A stretch of DNA of 64,000 bases from Liolophura sinensis (taxonomy: Eukaryota; Mollusca; Polyplacophora; Chitonida; Chitonidae), in NCBI RefSeq assembly GCF_032854445.1, contig NW_027018126.1, forward strand, positions 1 to 64,000, given 5' to 3'. This document shows, piece by piece, positions 49,853 to 63,600 of the stretch; the first letter of the stretch is position 1, and each line of letters starts with the position of its first letter. A model generated the notes under the pieces. The model was not told the DNA's origin, did not search any database, and saw only the letters and a program-made list of their open reading frames with translations. Position numbers and translations under genes: made by a program.

Positions 49853-51842
49853 CTCAATTCCGCAACTTTTGGCACCTTACTGAAGTGGGTCAGTGTTCAG
49901 TTGTACTTTTTACAGCAGACTGTATTCCAAGTACCTTTTGTTTTCCACGTACAACATGTGTGGCTTTTTTCTACACGGTAGATAAAGACATTGAGATTGT
50001 CTTGGACTTAGAAATCAGACAATTGCTGGGTGAGTTAAATGGGCTTAGCCCAAAGATTTCAGGTCTTCTGGGCTACCGAAGGGCACATAACTTATAGTCA
50101 ATAGTTGAATATAGTAATGACCAGTCGCGATTGTACAGAGTACAGTGTAGCCGATTTCAATAAACAATAAGACCAGGTAAAAATGCAAAAGTGGGAAAAC
50201 TGTTCCAGTGCTGCTGGTAAGAAGCTAATCCGACGTATTTTGTGACGAAAAATCGAATGTGCAAACCGCGTTGCTCTCCGACCAATACTTTTGGCTGTTG
50301 CGACAATTGAATGATCATTGATGTCATAATCACGTGCGCCAGCAACGACTCTCACTCCATGGAAACCAGGGATATTTGCAATTTTTTAACAGCTGCCGAT
50401 GCCTGGCCCAATTCCGCATCTTTTGGCACCTTATTCATGTGGGGTCAGTGTTTAGTTGTACTTTTTACAGCAGACTGTATCAAGTAACCTTGTGTTTTTT
50501 ATGTACAAATGGTCTGGTTTTTTCTACACGCAGATAAAGACATTGAGATTGTCTTTGGACTTAGAAAAAGACAATTGCTGGGTGAGTTAAATGGGCTTAG
50601 CCCAAAGATTTCAGGTCTTCTGGGCTACCGAAGGGCACATAACTTATAGTGAAAAGTTGAATATAGTAATGACAGTCGCGATTGTACAGAGTACAGGTAG
50701 CCGATTTCAATTAACAAAAAGACCAGGCAAAAATGCAAAAGTGGAAAAACTGTTCCAGTGCTGCTGGTAAGAGGCCTAATCCGACGTATTTTGTGACGAG
50801 AAATCGAATGGTGCAACCGCGTTGCTCTCCGACCAATACTTTTGGCTGTAGCGACAATTGAATGATCATTGATGTCATAATCACGTGCCCAGCAACGGCT
50901 CTTACTCCATGGAAACCAGGGATATTTGCAATTTTTTAACAGCTGCCGATGCCTGGCCCAATTCCGCATCTTTAGGCACCTTATTTATGTGTCTGTGGTC
51001 AGTTGAACTTTTTACAGCAGACTGTATCAAGTACCTTGTTTTTTTTTATGTACAAATGGTGTGGTTTTTTCTACAGGTAGATAAAGACATTGAGATTGTC
51101 TTGGACTTAGAAGTAAGACAATTGCTGGGTGAGTTAAATGGGCTTAGCCCAAGGATTTGACGTCTTCTGGGCTACCGAAGGGCACATAACTTATAGTCAA
51201 TAGTTGAATATAGTAATGACCAGTCGCGATTGTACAGAGTACAGTGTAGCTGGGTTTTAATTAACAAAAACACCAGGCAAAAATGCAAAAGTGGAAAAAA
51301 CTGTTCCAGTGCTACTAGTAAGAGGCTAATCCGACGTATTTTGTGACGAGAAATCGAAGGGTGGAATCCGCGATGCTCTCCGACCAATACTTTTGGCTGT
51401 AGCGACAATTCAATGATCATTTATGTCATAATTACGTGAGAGTAGCAACGGCTCTTACTCCATGGAAACCAGGAAAATTTGCAATTTTTTAACAACTGCC
51501 GATGCCTGGCTCAATTCCGCATCTTTTGGCACCTTACTGAAGTGGGTCAGTGTTCAGTTGTACTTTTACAGCAGACTGTATCAAGTACCTTGTGTTTTTC
51601 ATGTACAAATGGTGTGGTTTTTCTTACACGTAGATAAAGACATTGAGATTGTCTTGGACTGAGAAGTAAGACAATTGCTGGTGAGTTTAAATGGGCTTAG
51701 CCCAAAGATTTGACGTCTTCTGTGCTACCGAAGGGCACATAACTTATAGTCAAAAGTTGAATATAGTAATGACCAGTCGCGATTGTACAGAGTACAGTGT
51801 AGCCGATTTCAATTAACAAAAAGACCAGGTAAAATTGCAAAA

Positions 51843-51877
51843 GTGGGAAAAACTGTTTCAGTGGAAAAACTGTTTCA
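51843..51877 (+). repeat. 17-bp tandem micro-duplication
   Basis: GTGGAAAAACTGTTTCA occurs twice in a row, the first copy with one extra G. The partner unit near 56250 has a single copy. This makes the longest spacing in the window (569 bp, anchors 51326 to 51895). It lies in the indel-rich zone at 49.8-52.8 kb, so it could be replication slippage or a consensus error. Confidence 0.75.
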
Positions 51878-52261
51878 GTGCTACTAGTAAGAGGCTAATC
51901 CGACGTATTTTGTGACGAGAAATCGAATGGTGCAAACCGCGTTGCTCTCTGACCAATACTTTTGGCTGTAGAGACAATTCAATGATCATTTATGTCATAA
52001 TCACGTGCCAAGTAACGGCTCTTACTCCATGGAAACCAGGGATATTTGCAATTTTTTAACAGCTGCCGATGCCTGGCTAAATTCCGCATCTTTTGGCACC
52101 TTATAAATGTGGGTCAGTGTTCAGTTGTACTTTTACAGCAGACTGTATCAAGTACCTTGGTGTTTTTTATGTACAAATGGTGTGGTTTTTCTACACGTAG
52201 ATAAAGACATTGAGATTGTCTTAGACTTAGAAGTAAGACAATTGCTGGGTGAGTTAAATGG

Positions 52262-55200
52262 GCTTGACCCAAAGATTTCAGGTCTTCTGGGCTACCGAAG
52301 GGCACATAACTTATAGTCAAAAGTTGAATATAGTAATGACCAGTCGCGATTGTACAGAGTACAGTGTAGCCGGTTTCAATTAACAAAAAACACCAGGCAA
52401 AAATGCAAAAGTGGAAAAACTGTTCCAGTGCTACTAGTAAGAGGCTAATCCGACGTATTTTGTGGAGAGAAATCGAATGGTGCAATCGCGTTGCTCTCCG
52501 ACCAATACTTTTGGCTGTAGCGACAATTGAATGATCATTTATGTCATAATCATGTGCGTAGCAACGGCTCTTACTCCATGGAAACCAGGAAAATTTGCAA
52601 TTTTTCAACAGCTGCGAATGCCTGGCTAAATTCCGCATCTTTTGGCACCTTATTCATGTGGGTCTGTTGTCAGTTGTACTTTTTACAGCCCAGACTGTAT
52701 TAAAGTACCTTGTGATTTTTATGTACAAAAGGTCTGGTTTTTCTACACGTTAAAGACATTGAGATTGTCTTGCACTTAGAAGTAAGACAATTGCTGGGTG
52801 AGTTAAATGGGCTTGGCCCAAAGATTTCAGGTCTTCTGGGCTACCGAAGGGCACATAACTTATAGTCAAAAGTTGAATATAGTAATGACCAGTCGCGATT
52901 GTACAGAGTACAGTGTAGTCGATTTCAATTAACAAAAAGACCAGGCAAAAATGCAAAAGTGGAAAAAATGTTTCAGTGCTGCTGGTAAGAGGCTAATCCG
53001 AGGTATTTTGTGACGAGAAATCGAATGGTGCAAACCGCGTTGCTCTCCGACCAATTCTTTTGGCTGTAGTGACAATTCAATGATCATTGATGTCATAATC
53101 ACGTGCCCAGCAACGTCTCTTACTCCATGGAAACCAGGGAAATTTGCAATTTTTCAACAGCTGCCGATGCCTGGCTCAATTCCGCATCTTTTGGCACCTT
53201 ACTGAAGTGGGTCAGTGTTCAGTTGTACTTTTTACAGCAGACTGTATCAGATACCTTGTGTTTTTCACGTACAAATGGTGTGGTTTTTTCTACACGTAGA
53301 TAAAGACATTGAGATTGTCTTGGACTTAGAAATAAGACAATTGCTGGGTGAGTTAAATGGGCTTGACCCAAAGATTTCAGGTCTTCTGGGCTACCGAAGG
53401 GCACATAACTTATAGTCAAAAGTTGAATATAGTAATGACCAGTCGCGATTGTACAGAGTACAGTGTAGCCGGTTTTAATTAACAAAAACACCAGGCAAAA
53501 ATGCAAAAGTGGAAAAACTGTTCCAGTGCTACTAGTAAGAGGCTAATCCGACGTATTTTGTGACGAGAAATCGAATGGTGCAATCCGCTTTGCTCTCCGA
53601 CCAATACTTTTGGCTGTAGCGACAATTGAATGATCATTTATGTCATAATCACGTGCGTAGCAACGGCTCTTACTCCATGGAAACCAGGGAAATTTGCAAT
53701 TTTTCAACAGCTGCCGATGCCTGGCTAAATTCCGCATCTTTTGGCACCTTATAAATGCGGGTCAGTGTTCAGTTGTACTTTTTACAGCAGACTGTATCAA
53801 GTGTCTTGTGTTTTTCACGTACAAATGGTCTGGTTTTTCTACACGTAGATAAAGACATTGAGATTGTCTTGGACTTAGAAATAAGACAATTGCTGGGTGA
53901 GTTAAATGGGCTTAGCCCAAAGATTTCAGGTCTTCTGGGCTACCGAAGGGCACATAACTTATAGTCAAAAGTTGAATATAGTAATGACCAGTCGCGATTG
54001 TACAGAGTACAGTGTAGCCGATTTCGATTAACAAAAAGACCAGGTAAAAATGCAAAAAGTGGAAAAACTGTTCCAGTGCAGCTGGTAGGAGGCTAATCCG
54101 ACGTATTTTGTGACGAGAAATCGAATGGTGCAAACCGCGTTGCTCTCCGACCAATACTTTTGGCTGTAGTGACAATTGAATGATCATTGATGTCATAATC
54201 ACGTGCCCAGCAACGTCTCTTACTCCATGGAAACCAGGGAAATTTGCAATTTTTCAACAGCTGCCGATGCCTGGCTCAATTCCGCAACTTTTGGCACCTT
54301 ACTGAAGTGGGTCAGTGTTCAGTTGTACTTTTTACAGCAGACTGTATCAAGTACCTTGTGTTTTTCACGTACAAATGGTGTGGTTTTTCTACACGTAGAT
54401 AAAGACATTGAGATTGTCTTGGACTTAGAAATCAGACAATTGCTGGGTGAGTTAAATGGGCTTAGCCCAAAGATTTCAGGTCTTCTGGGCTACCGAAGGG
54501 CACATAACTTATAGTCAATAGTTGAATATAGTAATGACCAGTCGCGATTGTACAGAGTACAGTGTAGCCGATTTCAATAAACAATAAGACCAGGTAAAAA
54601 TGCAAAAGTGGGAAAAACTGTTCCAGTGCTGCTGGTAAGAAGCTAATCCGACGTATTTTGTGACGAAAAATCGAATGGTGCAAACCGCGTTGCTCTCCGA
54701 CCAATACTTTTGGCTGTTGCGACAATTGAATGATCATTGATGTCATAATCACGTGCCCAGCAACGACTCTCACTCCATGGAAACCAGGATATTTGCAATT
54801 TTTTAACAGCTGCCGATGCCTGGCCCAATTCCGCATCTTTTGGCACCTTATTCATGTGGGTCAGTGTTTAGTTGTACTTTTTACAGCAGACTGTATCAAG
54901 TACCTTGTGTTTTTTATGTACAAATGGTCTGGTTTTTCTACACGCAGATAAAGACATTGAGATTGTCTTGGACTTAGAAATAAGACAATTGCTGGGTGAG
55001 TTAAATGGGCTTAGCCCAAAGATTTCAGGTCTTCTGGGCTACCGAAGGGCACATAACTTATAGTGAAAAGTTGAATATAGTAATGACCAGTCGCGATTGT
55101 ACAGAGTACAGTGTAGCCGATTTCAATTAACAAAAAGACCAGGCAAAAATGCAAAAGTGGAAAAACTGTTCCAGTGCTGCTGGTAAGAGGCTAATCCGAC

Positions 55201-56655
55201 GTATTTTGTGACGAGAAATCGAATGGTGCAAACCGCGTTGCTCTCCGACCAATAGTTTTGGCTGTAGCGACAATTGAATGATCATTGATGTCATAATCAC
55301 GTGCCCAGCAACGGCTCTTACTCCATGGAAACCAGGGATATTTGCAATTTTTTAACAGCTGCCGATGCCTGGCCCAATTCCGCATCTTTAGGCACCTTAT
55401 TTATGTGGGTCTGTGGTCAGTTGAACTTTTTACAGCAGACTGTATCAAGTACCTTGTTTTTTTTATGTACAAATGGTGTGGTTTTTCTACAGGTAGATAA
55501 AGACATTGAGATTGTCTTGGACTTAGAAGTAAGACAATTGCTGGGTGAGTTAAATGGGCTTAGCCAAGGATTTGACGTCTTCTGGGCTACCGAAGGGCAC
55601 ATAACTTATAGTCAATAGTTGAATATAGTAATGACCAGTCGCGATTGTACAGAGTACAGTGTAGCTGGTTTTAATTAACAAAAACACCAGGCAAAATGCA
55701 AAAGTGGAAAAACTGTTCAGTGCTACTAGTAAGAGGCTAATCCGACGTATTTTGTGACGAGAAATCGAATGGTGGAATCCGCGATGCTCTCCGACCAATA
55801 CTTTTGGCTGTAGCGACAATTCAATGATCATTTATGTCATAATTACGTGAGTAGCAACGGCTCTTACTCCATGGAAACCAGGAAAATTTGCAATTTTTTA
55901 TCAACTGCCGATGCCTGGCTCAATTCCGCATCTTTTGGCACCTTACTGAAGTGGGTCAGTGTTCAGTTGTACTTTTTACAGCAGACTGTATCAAGTACCT
56001 TGTGTTTTTCATGTACAAATGGTGTGGTTTTTCTACACGTAGATAAAGACATTGAGATTGTCTTGGACTTAGAAGTAAGACAATTGCTGGGTGAGTTAAA
56101 TGGGCTTAGCCCAAAGATTTGACGTCTTCTGTGCTACCGAAGGGCACATAACTTATAGTCAAAAGTTGAATATAGTAATGACCAGTCGCGATTGTACAGA
56201 GTACAGTGTAGCCGATTTCAATTAACAAAAAGACCAGGTAAAATTGCAAAAGAGGAAAAACTGTTTCAGTGCTACTAGTAAGAGGCTAATCCGACGTATT
56301 TTGTGACGAGAAATCGAATGGTGCAAACCGCGTTGCTCTCTGACCAATACTTTTGGCTGTAGAGACAATTCAATGATCATTTATGTCATAATCACGTGCC
56401 AAGTAACGGCTCTTACTCCATGGAAACCAGGGATATTTGCAATTTTTTAACAGCTGCCGATGCCTGGCTAAATTCCGCATCTTTTGGCACCTTATAAATG
56501 TGGGTCAGTGTTCAGTTGTACTTTTTACAGCAGACTGTATCAAGTACCTTGTGTTTTTTATGTACAAATGGTGTGGTTTTTCTACACGTAGATAAAGACA
56601 TTGAGATTGTCTTAGACTTAGAAGTAAGACAATTGCTGGGTGAGTTAAATGGGCT
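52262..56655 (+). repeat. 8-unit higher-order repeat, tandem copy 2
   Basis: Anchors are 52445, 52993, 53543, 54093, 54643, 55191, 55737 and 56286. It follows copy 1 directly, with no intervening sequence. Its first 500 bases share the indel-rich texture of the end of copy 1 (CCCAGACTGTATTAAAG at 52689 and a 3-bp loss after 52750). The rest is cleaner. At about 56655 the sequence leaves the block and returns to AGCCCAAGATTTGACG. Confidence 0.92.
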
Positions 56656-57469
56656 TAGCCCAAGATTTGACGTCTTCTGGGCTACCGAAGGGCACATAAC
56701 TTATAGTCAAAAGTTGAATATAGTAATGACCAGTCGCGATTGTACAGAGTACAGTGCAGCCGATTTCAATTAACAAAAAGACCAGGTAAAAATGCAAAGT
56801 TGGAAAAACTGTTCCAGTGCTGCTGGTAAGAGGCTAATCCGACGTATTTTGTGACGAGAAATCGAATGGTGCAAACCGCGTTGCTCTCCGACCAATACTT
56901 TTGGGTGTAGTGACAATTCAATGATCATTGATGTCATAAACACGTGCCCAGCAACGTCTCTTACTCCATGGAAACCAGGGAAATTTGCAATTTTTCAACA
57001 GCTGCCGATGCCTGGCTCAATTCCGCATCTTTTGGCACCTTACTGAAGTGGGTCAGTGTTCAGTTGTACTTTTTACAGCAGGACTGTATCAAGTACCTTG
57101 TGTTTTTCACGTACAAATGGTGTGGTTTTTCTACACGTAGATAAAGACATTGAGATTGTCTTGCGCTTAGAAGTAAGACAATTGCTGGGTGAGTTAAATG
57201 GGCTTAGCCCAAAGATTTGTCGTCTTCTGGGCTACCGAAGGGCACATAACTTATAGTCAAAAGTTGAATATAGTAATGATCAGTCGCGATTGTACAGAGT
57301 ACAGTGTAGTCGATTTCAATTAACAAAAAGACAGGCAAAAATGCAAAAGTGGAAAAAATGTTCCAGTGCTGCTGGTAAGAGGCTAATCCGACGTATTTTG
57401 TGACGAGAAATCGAATGGTGCAAACCGCGCTGCTCTCCGACCAATACTTTTCGCTGTGGCGACAATTGA
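56656..57469 (+). repeat. Spacer units between the two duplications
   Basis: Anchors are 56834 and 57383. These are A-like units with small private variants (TTGGGTGTAG at 56902, TTGCGCTTAG at 57161, TTTTCGCTGTGGCGAC at 57448). They belong to neither the 8-unit nor the 3-unit duplication. Confidence 0.8.
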
Positions 57470-59111
57470 ATGATCATTTATGTACTAATTACGTGAGTAG
57501 CAACGGCTCTTACTCCATGGAAACCAGGAAAATTTGCAATTTTTCAACAGCTGCCGATGCCTGGCCCAATTCCGCATCTTTTGGCACCTTATAATGTGGG
57601 TCAGTGTTTAGTTGTACTTTTTACAGCAGACTGTATCAAGTACCTTGTGTTTTTCACGTACAAATGGTGTGGTTTTTCTACACGTAGATAAAGACATTGA
57701 GATTGTCTTGGACTTAGAAATAAGACAATTGCTGGGTGAGTTAAATGGGCTTGGCCCAAAGATTTTAGGTCTTCTGGGCTACCGAAGGGCACATAACTTA
57801 TAGTCAAAAGTTGAATATAGTAATGACCAGTCGCGATTGTACAGAGTACAGTGTAGCCGGCTTCAATTAACAAAAACACCAGGCAAAAATGCAAAAGTGG
57901 AAAAACTGTTCCATTGCAACTAGTAAGAGGCTAATCCGACGTATTTTGTGACGAGAATTTGAATGGTGCAATCCCCGTTGCTCTCCGACCAATACTTTTG
58001 GCTGTAGCGACAATTGAATGATCATTTATGTCATAATCACGTGCGTAGCAACGGCTCTTACTCCATGGAAACCAGGGAAATTTGCAATTTTTCAACAGCT
58101 GCCGATGCCTGGCTCAATTCCGCATCTTTTGGCACCTTACTGAAGTGGGTCTGTGGTCAGTTGTACTTTTTACAGCAGACTGTATCAAGTACCTTGTGTT
58201 TTTCATGTACAAATGGTGTGGTTTTTCTACACGTAGATAAAGACATTGAGATTGTCTTCGACTTAGAAGTAAGGCAATTGCTGGGTGAGTTAAATGGGCT
58301 GAGCCAAAGATTTCAGGTCTTCTGGGCTACAGAAGGGCACATAACATATAGTCAAAAGTTGAATATAGTAATGACCTGTCGCGATGGTACATAGTACAGT
58401 GTACCCGATTTCAATAAACAAAAAGACCAGGCAAAAATGCAAACTTGGAAAACTGTTCCAGTGCTGCTGACAAGAAACTAATCCGACGTATTTTGTGACG
58501 ACAAATCGAATGGTGCAAACCGCGTTGCTCTCCGACCAATACTTTTGGCTGTAGTGACAATTGAATGATCATTGATGTCATAATCACGTGCCCAGCAACG
58601 GCTCTTACTCCATGGAAACCAGGAAAATTTGCAATTTTTCAACAGCTGCCGATGCCTGGCTAAATTCCGCATCTTTTGGCACCTTATTCATGTGGGTCTG
58701 TTCTCAGTTGTACTTTTTACAGCAGACTGTATCAAGTACCTTGTGATTTTTATGTACAAAAGGTGTGGTTTTTCTACACGTAGATAAAGACATTGAGATT
58801 GTCTTGGACTTAGAAGTAAGACAATTGCTGGGTGAGTTAAATGGGCTTAGCCCAAAGATTTGACGTCTTCTGGGCTACCGAAGGGCACATAACTTATAGT
58901 CAAAAGTTGAATATAGTAATGACGAGTCGCGATTGTACAGAGTACAGTGTAGCCGATTTCAATTAACAAAAACACCAGCAAAAATGCAAAAGTGGAAAAA
59001 ACTGTTCCAGTGCTACTAGTAAGAGGCTAATCCGACGTATTTTGTGACGAGAAATCGAATGGTGCAGTCCGCGATGCTCTCCGACAATAGTTTTGGCTGT
59101 AGCGACAATTG
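57470..59111 (+). repeat. 3-unit higher-order repeat, copy 1
   Basis: Anchors are 57931, 58478 and 59027. The block is repeated from 59112 at a lag of 1642-1646 bp. Shared marks are TATGTACTAATTACGTGAG (57480 and 59122), AAAGATTTTAGG, CCATTGCAACTAG, GAGAATTTGAATGG, GGGCTACAGAAGG, GTACCCGATTTC, GCTGACAAGA, TTGTGATTTTTATG and ATGACGAGTCGCG. The close match ends near 58965. Confidence 0.88.
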
Positions 59112-60607
59112 AATGATCATTTATGTACTAATTACGTGAGTAGCAACGGCTCTTACTCCATGGAAACCAGGAAAATTTGCAATTTTTCAACAGCTGCCGA
59201 TGCCTGGCCCAATTCCGCATCTTTTGGCACCTTATAAATGTGGGTCAGTGTTTAGTTGTACTTTTTACAGCAGACTGTATCAAGTACCTTGTGTTTTTCA
59301 TGTACAAATGGTGTGGTTTTTCTACACGTAGATAAAGACATTGAGATTGTCTTGGACTTAGAAATAAGACAATTGCGGGGTGAGTTAAATGGGCTTGGCC
59401 CAAAGATTTTAGGTCTTCTGGGCTACCGAACCGAAGGGCACATAACTTATAGTCAAAAGTTGAATATAGTAATGACCAGTCGCGATTGTACAGAGTACAG
59501 TGTAGCCGGCTTCAATTAACAAAAACACCAGCAAAAATGCAAAAGTGAAAAACTGTTCCATTGCAACTAGTAACAGGCTAATCCGACGTATTTTGTGACG
59601 AGAATTTGAATGGTGCAATCCCCGCCTTGCTCTCCGACCAATACTTTTGGCTGTAGCGACAATTGAATGATCATTTATGTCATAATCACGTGCCCAGCAA
59701 CGGCTCTACTCCATGGAAACCAGGGAAATTTGCAAATTTTTCAACAGCTGCCGATGCCTGGCTCAATTCCGCATCTTTTGGCACCTTACTGAAGTGGGTC
59801 TGTGGTCAGTTGTACTTTTTACAGCAGACTGTATCAAGTACCTTGTGTTTTCATGTACAAATGGTGTGGTTTTTCTACACGTAGATAAAGACATTGAGAT
59901 TGTCTTCGACTTAAGAAGTAGGCATTGCTGGGTGGTAAAGGGCTGAGCCCAAAGATTTCAGGTCTTCTGGGCTACAGAAGGGCACATAACATATAGTCAA
60001 AAGTTAAATATAGTAATGACCAGTCGCGATGGTACATAGTACAGTGTACCCGATTTCAATAAACAAAAGACCAGGCAAAAATGCAAACCTGGAAAAACTG
60101 TTCCAGTGCTGCTGACAAGAGAACTAATCCGACGTATTTTGTGGCGACAAATCGAATGGTGCAAACCGCGTTGCTCTCCGACCAATACTTTTGGCTGTAG
60201 TGACAATTGAATGATCATTGATGTCATAATCACGTGCCCAGCAACGGCTCTTACTCCATGGAAACCAGGAAAATTTGCAATTTTTCAACAGCTGCCGATG
60301 CCTGGCTAAATTCCGCATCTTTTGGCACCTTATTCATGTGGTCTGTTGTCAGTTGTACTTTTTACAGCAGACTGTATCAAGTACCTTGTGATTTTTATGT
60401 ACAAAAGGTGTGGTTTTTCTACACGTAGATAAAGACATTGAGATTGTCTTGGACTTAGAAGTAAGACAATTGCTGGGTGAGTTAAATGGGCTTAGCCCAA
60501 AGATTTGACGTCTTCTGGGCTACCGAAGGGCACATAACTTATAGTCAAAAGTTGAATATAGTAATGACGAGTCGCGATTGTACAGAGTACAGTGTAGCCG
60601 ATTTCAA
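59112..60607 (+). repeat. 3-unit higher-order repeat, copy 2
   Basis: Anchors are 59578 and 60124. This is the partner of 57470-58965. Private changes are a 5-bp tandem duplication CCGAACCGAA at 59426-59435 and a damaged stretch at 59911-59940, where several single bases of the usual GACTTAGAAGTAAGGC...GAGTTAAATGG are lost. After 60607 the sequence changes to a different variant class. Confidence 0.85.
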
Positions 60608-63600
60608 TTAACAAAAAGACCAGGTAAAAATGCAAAAGTGGAAAAACTGTTCCAGTGCTGCTGGTAAGAGGCTAATCCGACGTATTTTGTGACGAGAAAT
60701 CGAATGGTGCAAACCGCGTTGCTCTCCGACCAATACTTTTGGCTGTAGTGACAATTGAATGATCATTGATGTCATAATCACGTGCCCAGCAACGTCTCTT
60801 ACTCCATGGAAACCAGAGAAATTTGCAATTTTTCAACAGCTGCCGATGTCTGGCTCAATTCCGCATCTTTTGGCACCTTATAAATGTGGGTCAGTGTTCA
60901 GTTGTACTTTTTACAGCAGACTGTATCAAGTACCTTGTGTTTTTCATGTACAAATGGTCTGGTTTTTCTACACGTAGATAAAGACATTGAGATTGTCTTG
61001 CACTTAGAAGTAAGGCAATTGCTGGGTGAGTTAAATGGGCTTGGCCAAAAGATTTGTCGTCTTCTGGGCTACCGAAGGGCACATAACTTATAGTCAAAAG
61101 TTGAATATAGTAATGACCAGTCGCGATTGTACAGAGTACAGTGTAGTCGATTTCAATTAACAAAAAGACCAGGCAAAAATGCAAAAGTGGAAAAAAAGTT
61201 CCAGTGCTGCTGGTAAGAGGCTAATCCGACGTATTTTGTGACGAGAAATCGAATGGTGCAAACCGCGTTGCTCTCCGACCATACTTTTGGCTGTAGTGAC
61301 AATTCAATGATCATTGATGTCATAATCACGTGCCCAGCAACGTCTCTTACTCCATGGAAACCAAAGAAATTTGCAATTTTTCAACAGCTGCCGATGCCTG
61401 GCTCAATTCCGCATCTTTTGGCACCTTACTGAAGTGGGTCAGTGTTCAGTTGTACTTTTTACAGCAGACTGTATCAAGTACCTTGTGTTTTTTTTTGTAC
61501 AAATGGTCTGGTTTTTCTACACGTAGATAAAGACATTGAGATTGTCTTGCACTTAGAAGTAAGCAATTGCTGGGTGAGTTAAATGGGCTTGGCCAAAAGA
61601 TTTGTCGTCTTCTGGGCTACCGAAGGGCACATAACTTATAGTCAAAAGTTGAATATAGTAATGACCCAGTCGCGATTGTACAGAGTACAGTGTAGTCGAT
61701 TTCAATTAACAAAAAGACCAGGCAAAAATGCAAAGTAGAAAAAATGTTCCAGTGCTGCTGGTAAGAGGCTAATCCGACGTATTTTGTGACGAGAAATCGA
61801 ATGGTGCAAACCGCGTTGCTCTCCGACCAATACTTTTGGCTGTAGTGACAATTCCATGATCATTGATGTCATAATCACGTGCCCAGCAACGTCTCTTACT
61901 CCCATGGAAACCAAAGAAATTTGCAATTTTTCAACAGCTGCCGATGCCTGGCTCAATTCCGCATCTTTTGGCACCTTATTCATGTGGGTCTGTGGTTAGT
62001 TGAACTTTTTACAGCAGACTGTATCAAGTACCTTGTGTTTTTTTTGTACAAATGGTCTGGTTTTTCTACACGTAGATAAAGACATTGAGATTGTCTTGGA
62101 CTTAGAAGTAAGACAATTGCTGGGTGAGTTAAATGGGCTTAGCCCAAAGATTTCAGGTCTTCTGGGCTACCGAAGGGCACATAACTTATAGTCAAAAAGT
62201 TGAATATAGTAATGACGAGTCGCGATTGTACAGAGTACAGTGTAGCCGATTTCAATTAACAAAAAGACCAGGTAAAAATGCAAAAGTGGAAAAACTGTCC
62301 AGTGCTGCTGGTAAGAGGTTAATCCGACGTATTTTGTGACGAGAAATCGAATGGTGCAAACCGCGTTGCTCTCCGACCAATACTTTTGGCTGTAGTGACA
62401 ATTGAATGATCATTGATGTCATAATCACGTGCGTAGCAACGTCTCTTACTCCATGGAAACCAAAGAAATTTGCAATTTTCAACAGCTGCCGATGCCTGGC
62501 TCAATTCCGCATCTTTTGGCACCTTACTGAAGTGGGTCAGTGTTCAGTTGTACTTTTTACAGCAGACTGTATCAAGTACCTTGTGTTTTTCACGTACAAA
62601 TGGTGTGGTTTTTTCTACACGTAGATAAAGACATTGAGATTGTCTTGGACTTAGAAATAAGACAATTGCTGGGTGAGTTAAATGGGCTTGGCCAAAGATT
62701 TCAGGTCTTTTGGGCTACCGAAGGGCACATAACTTATAGTCAATAGTTGAATATAGTAACGACCAGTCGCGATTGTACAGAGTACAGTGTAGCCGGTTTT
62801 AATTAACAAAAACACCAGGCAAAAATGCAAAAGTGGAAAAACTGTTCCAGTGCTACTAGTAAGAGGCTAATCGACGTATTTTGTGACGAGAAAATCGAAT
62901 GGTGCAGTCCGCGATGCTCTCCGACCAATACTTTTGGCTGTAGCGACAATTGAATGATCATTTATGTCATAATTACGTGAGTAGCAACGGCTCTTACTCC
63001 ATGGAAATCAGGAAATTTGCAATTTTTTAACAGCTGCCGATGCCTGGCCCAATTCCGCATCTTTGGCACCTTATAAATGTGGGTCAGTGTTTAGTTGTAC
63101 TTTTTACAGCAGACTGTATCAAGTACCTTGTGTTTTTCACGTACAAATGGTGTGGTTTTTCTACACGTAGATAAAGACATTGAGATTGTCTTGCACTTAG
63201 AAATAAGACAATTGCGGGGTGAGTTAAATGGGCTTAGCCCAAAGATTTGACGTCTTCTGGGCTACCGAAAGGCACAGAACATATAGTCAAAAGGTCAATA
63301 TAGTAATGACCAGTCGCGATTGTACAGAGTACAGTGTAGCCGATTTCAATTAACAAAAAGACCAGGCAAAAATGCAAAAGTGGAAAAAATGTCCCAGTGC
63401 TGCTGGTAAGAGGCTAATCCGACGTATTTGTGACGAGAAATCGAATGGTGCAAACCGCGTTGCTCTCCGACCAATAGTTTTGGCTGTAGTGACAATTGAA
63501 TGATCATTGATGTCATAATCACGTGCGTAGCAACGTCTCTTACTCCATGGAAACCAGGGAAATTTGCAATTTTTCAACAGCTGCCGATGCCTGGCTCAAT

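Larger units (their letters stand above)
47858..52262 (+). repeat. 8-unit higher-order repeat, tandem copy 1
   Basis: Anchors are 48039, 48588, 49137, 49687, 50225, 50776, 51326 and 51895. The block matches 52262-56655 unit for unit at a lag of about 4.4 kb. Shared rare marks are GGCTTGACCC, GTGGAGAGAAATCG, AATCATGTGCGTAGC, ACAAAAGGTCTGG, AATCCGAGGTATT, CAGATACCTTGTG, AAGTGTCTTGTG, CACTCCATGG and GGTGGAATCCGCGATG. From about 49.8 kb onward this copy carries many small indels that copy 2 lacks, including a 16-bp deletion at 49851 and a 17-bp tandem duplication at 51843-51877. Confidence 0.92.

Noticed and set aside
52114-52638. The longest open frame in the window, 174 codons on the minus strand, as a gene
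   Set aside because: It joins parts of two units across small indels in the indel-rich zone. The equivalent positions in the partner copy do not keep it open, and its pieces match the usual short repeat frames.
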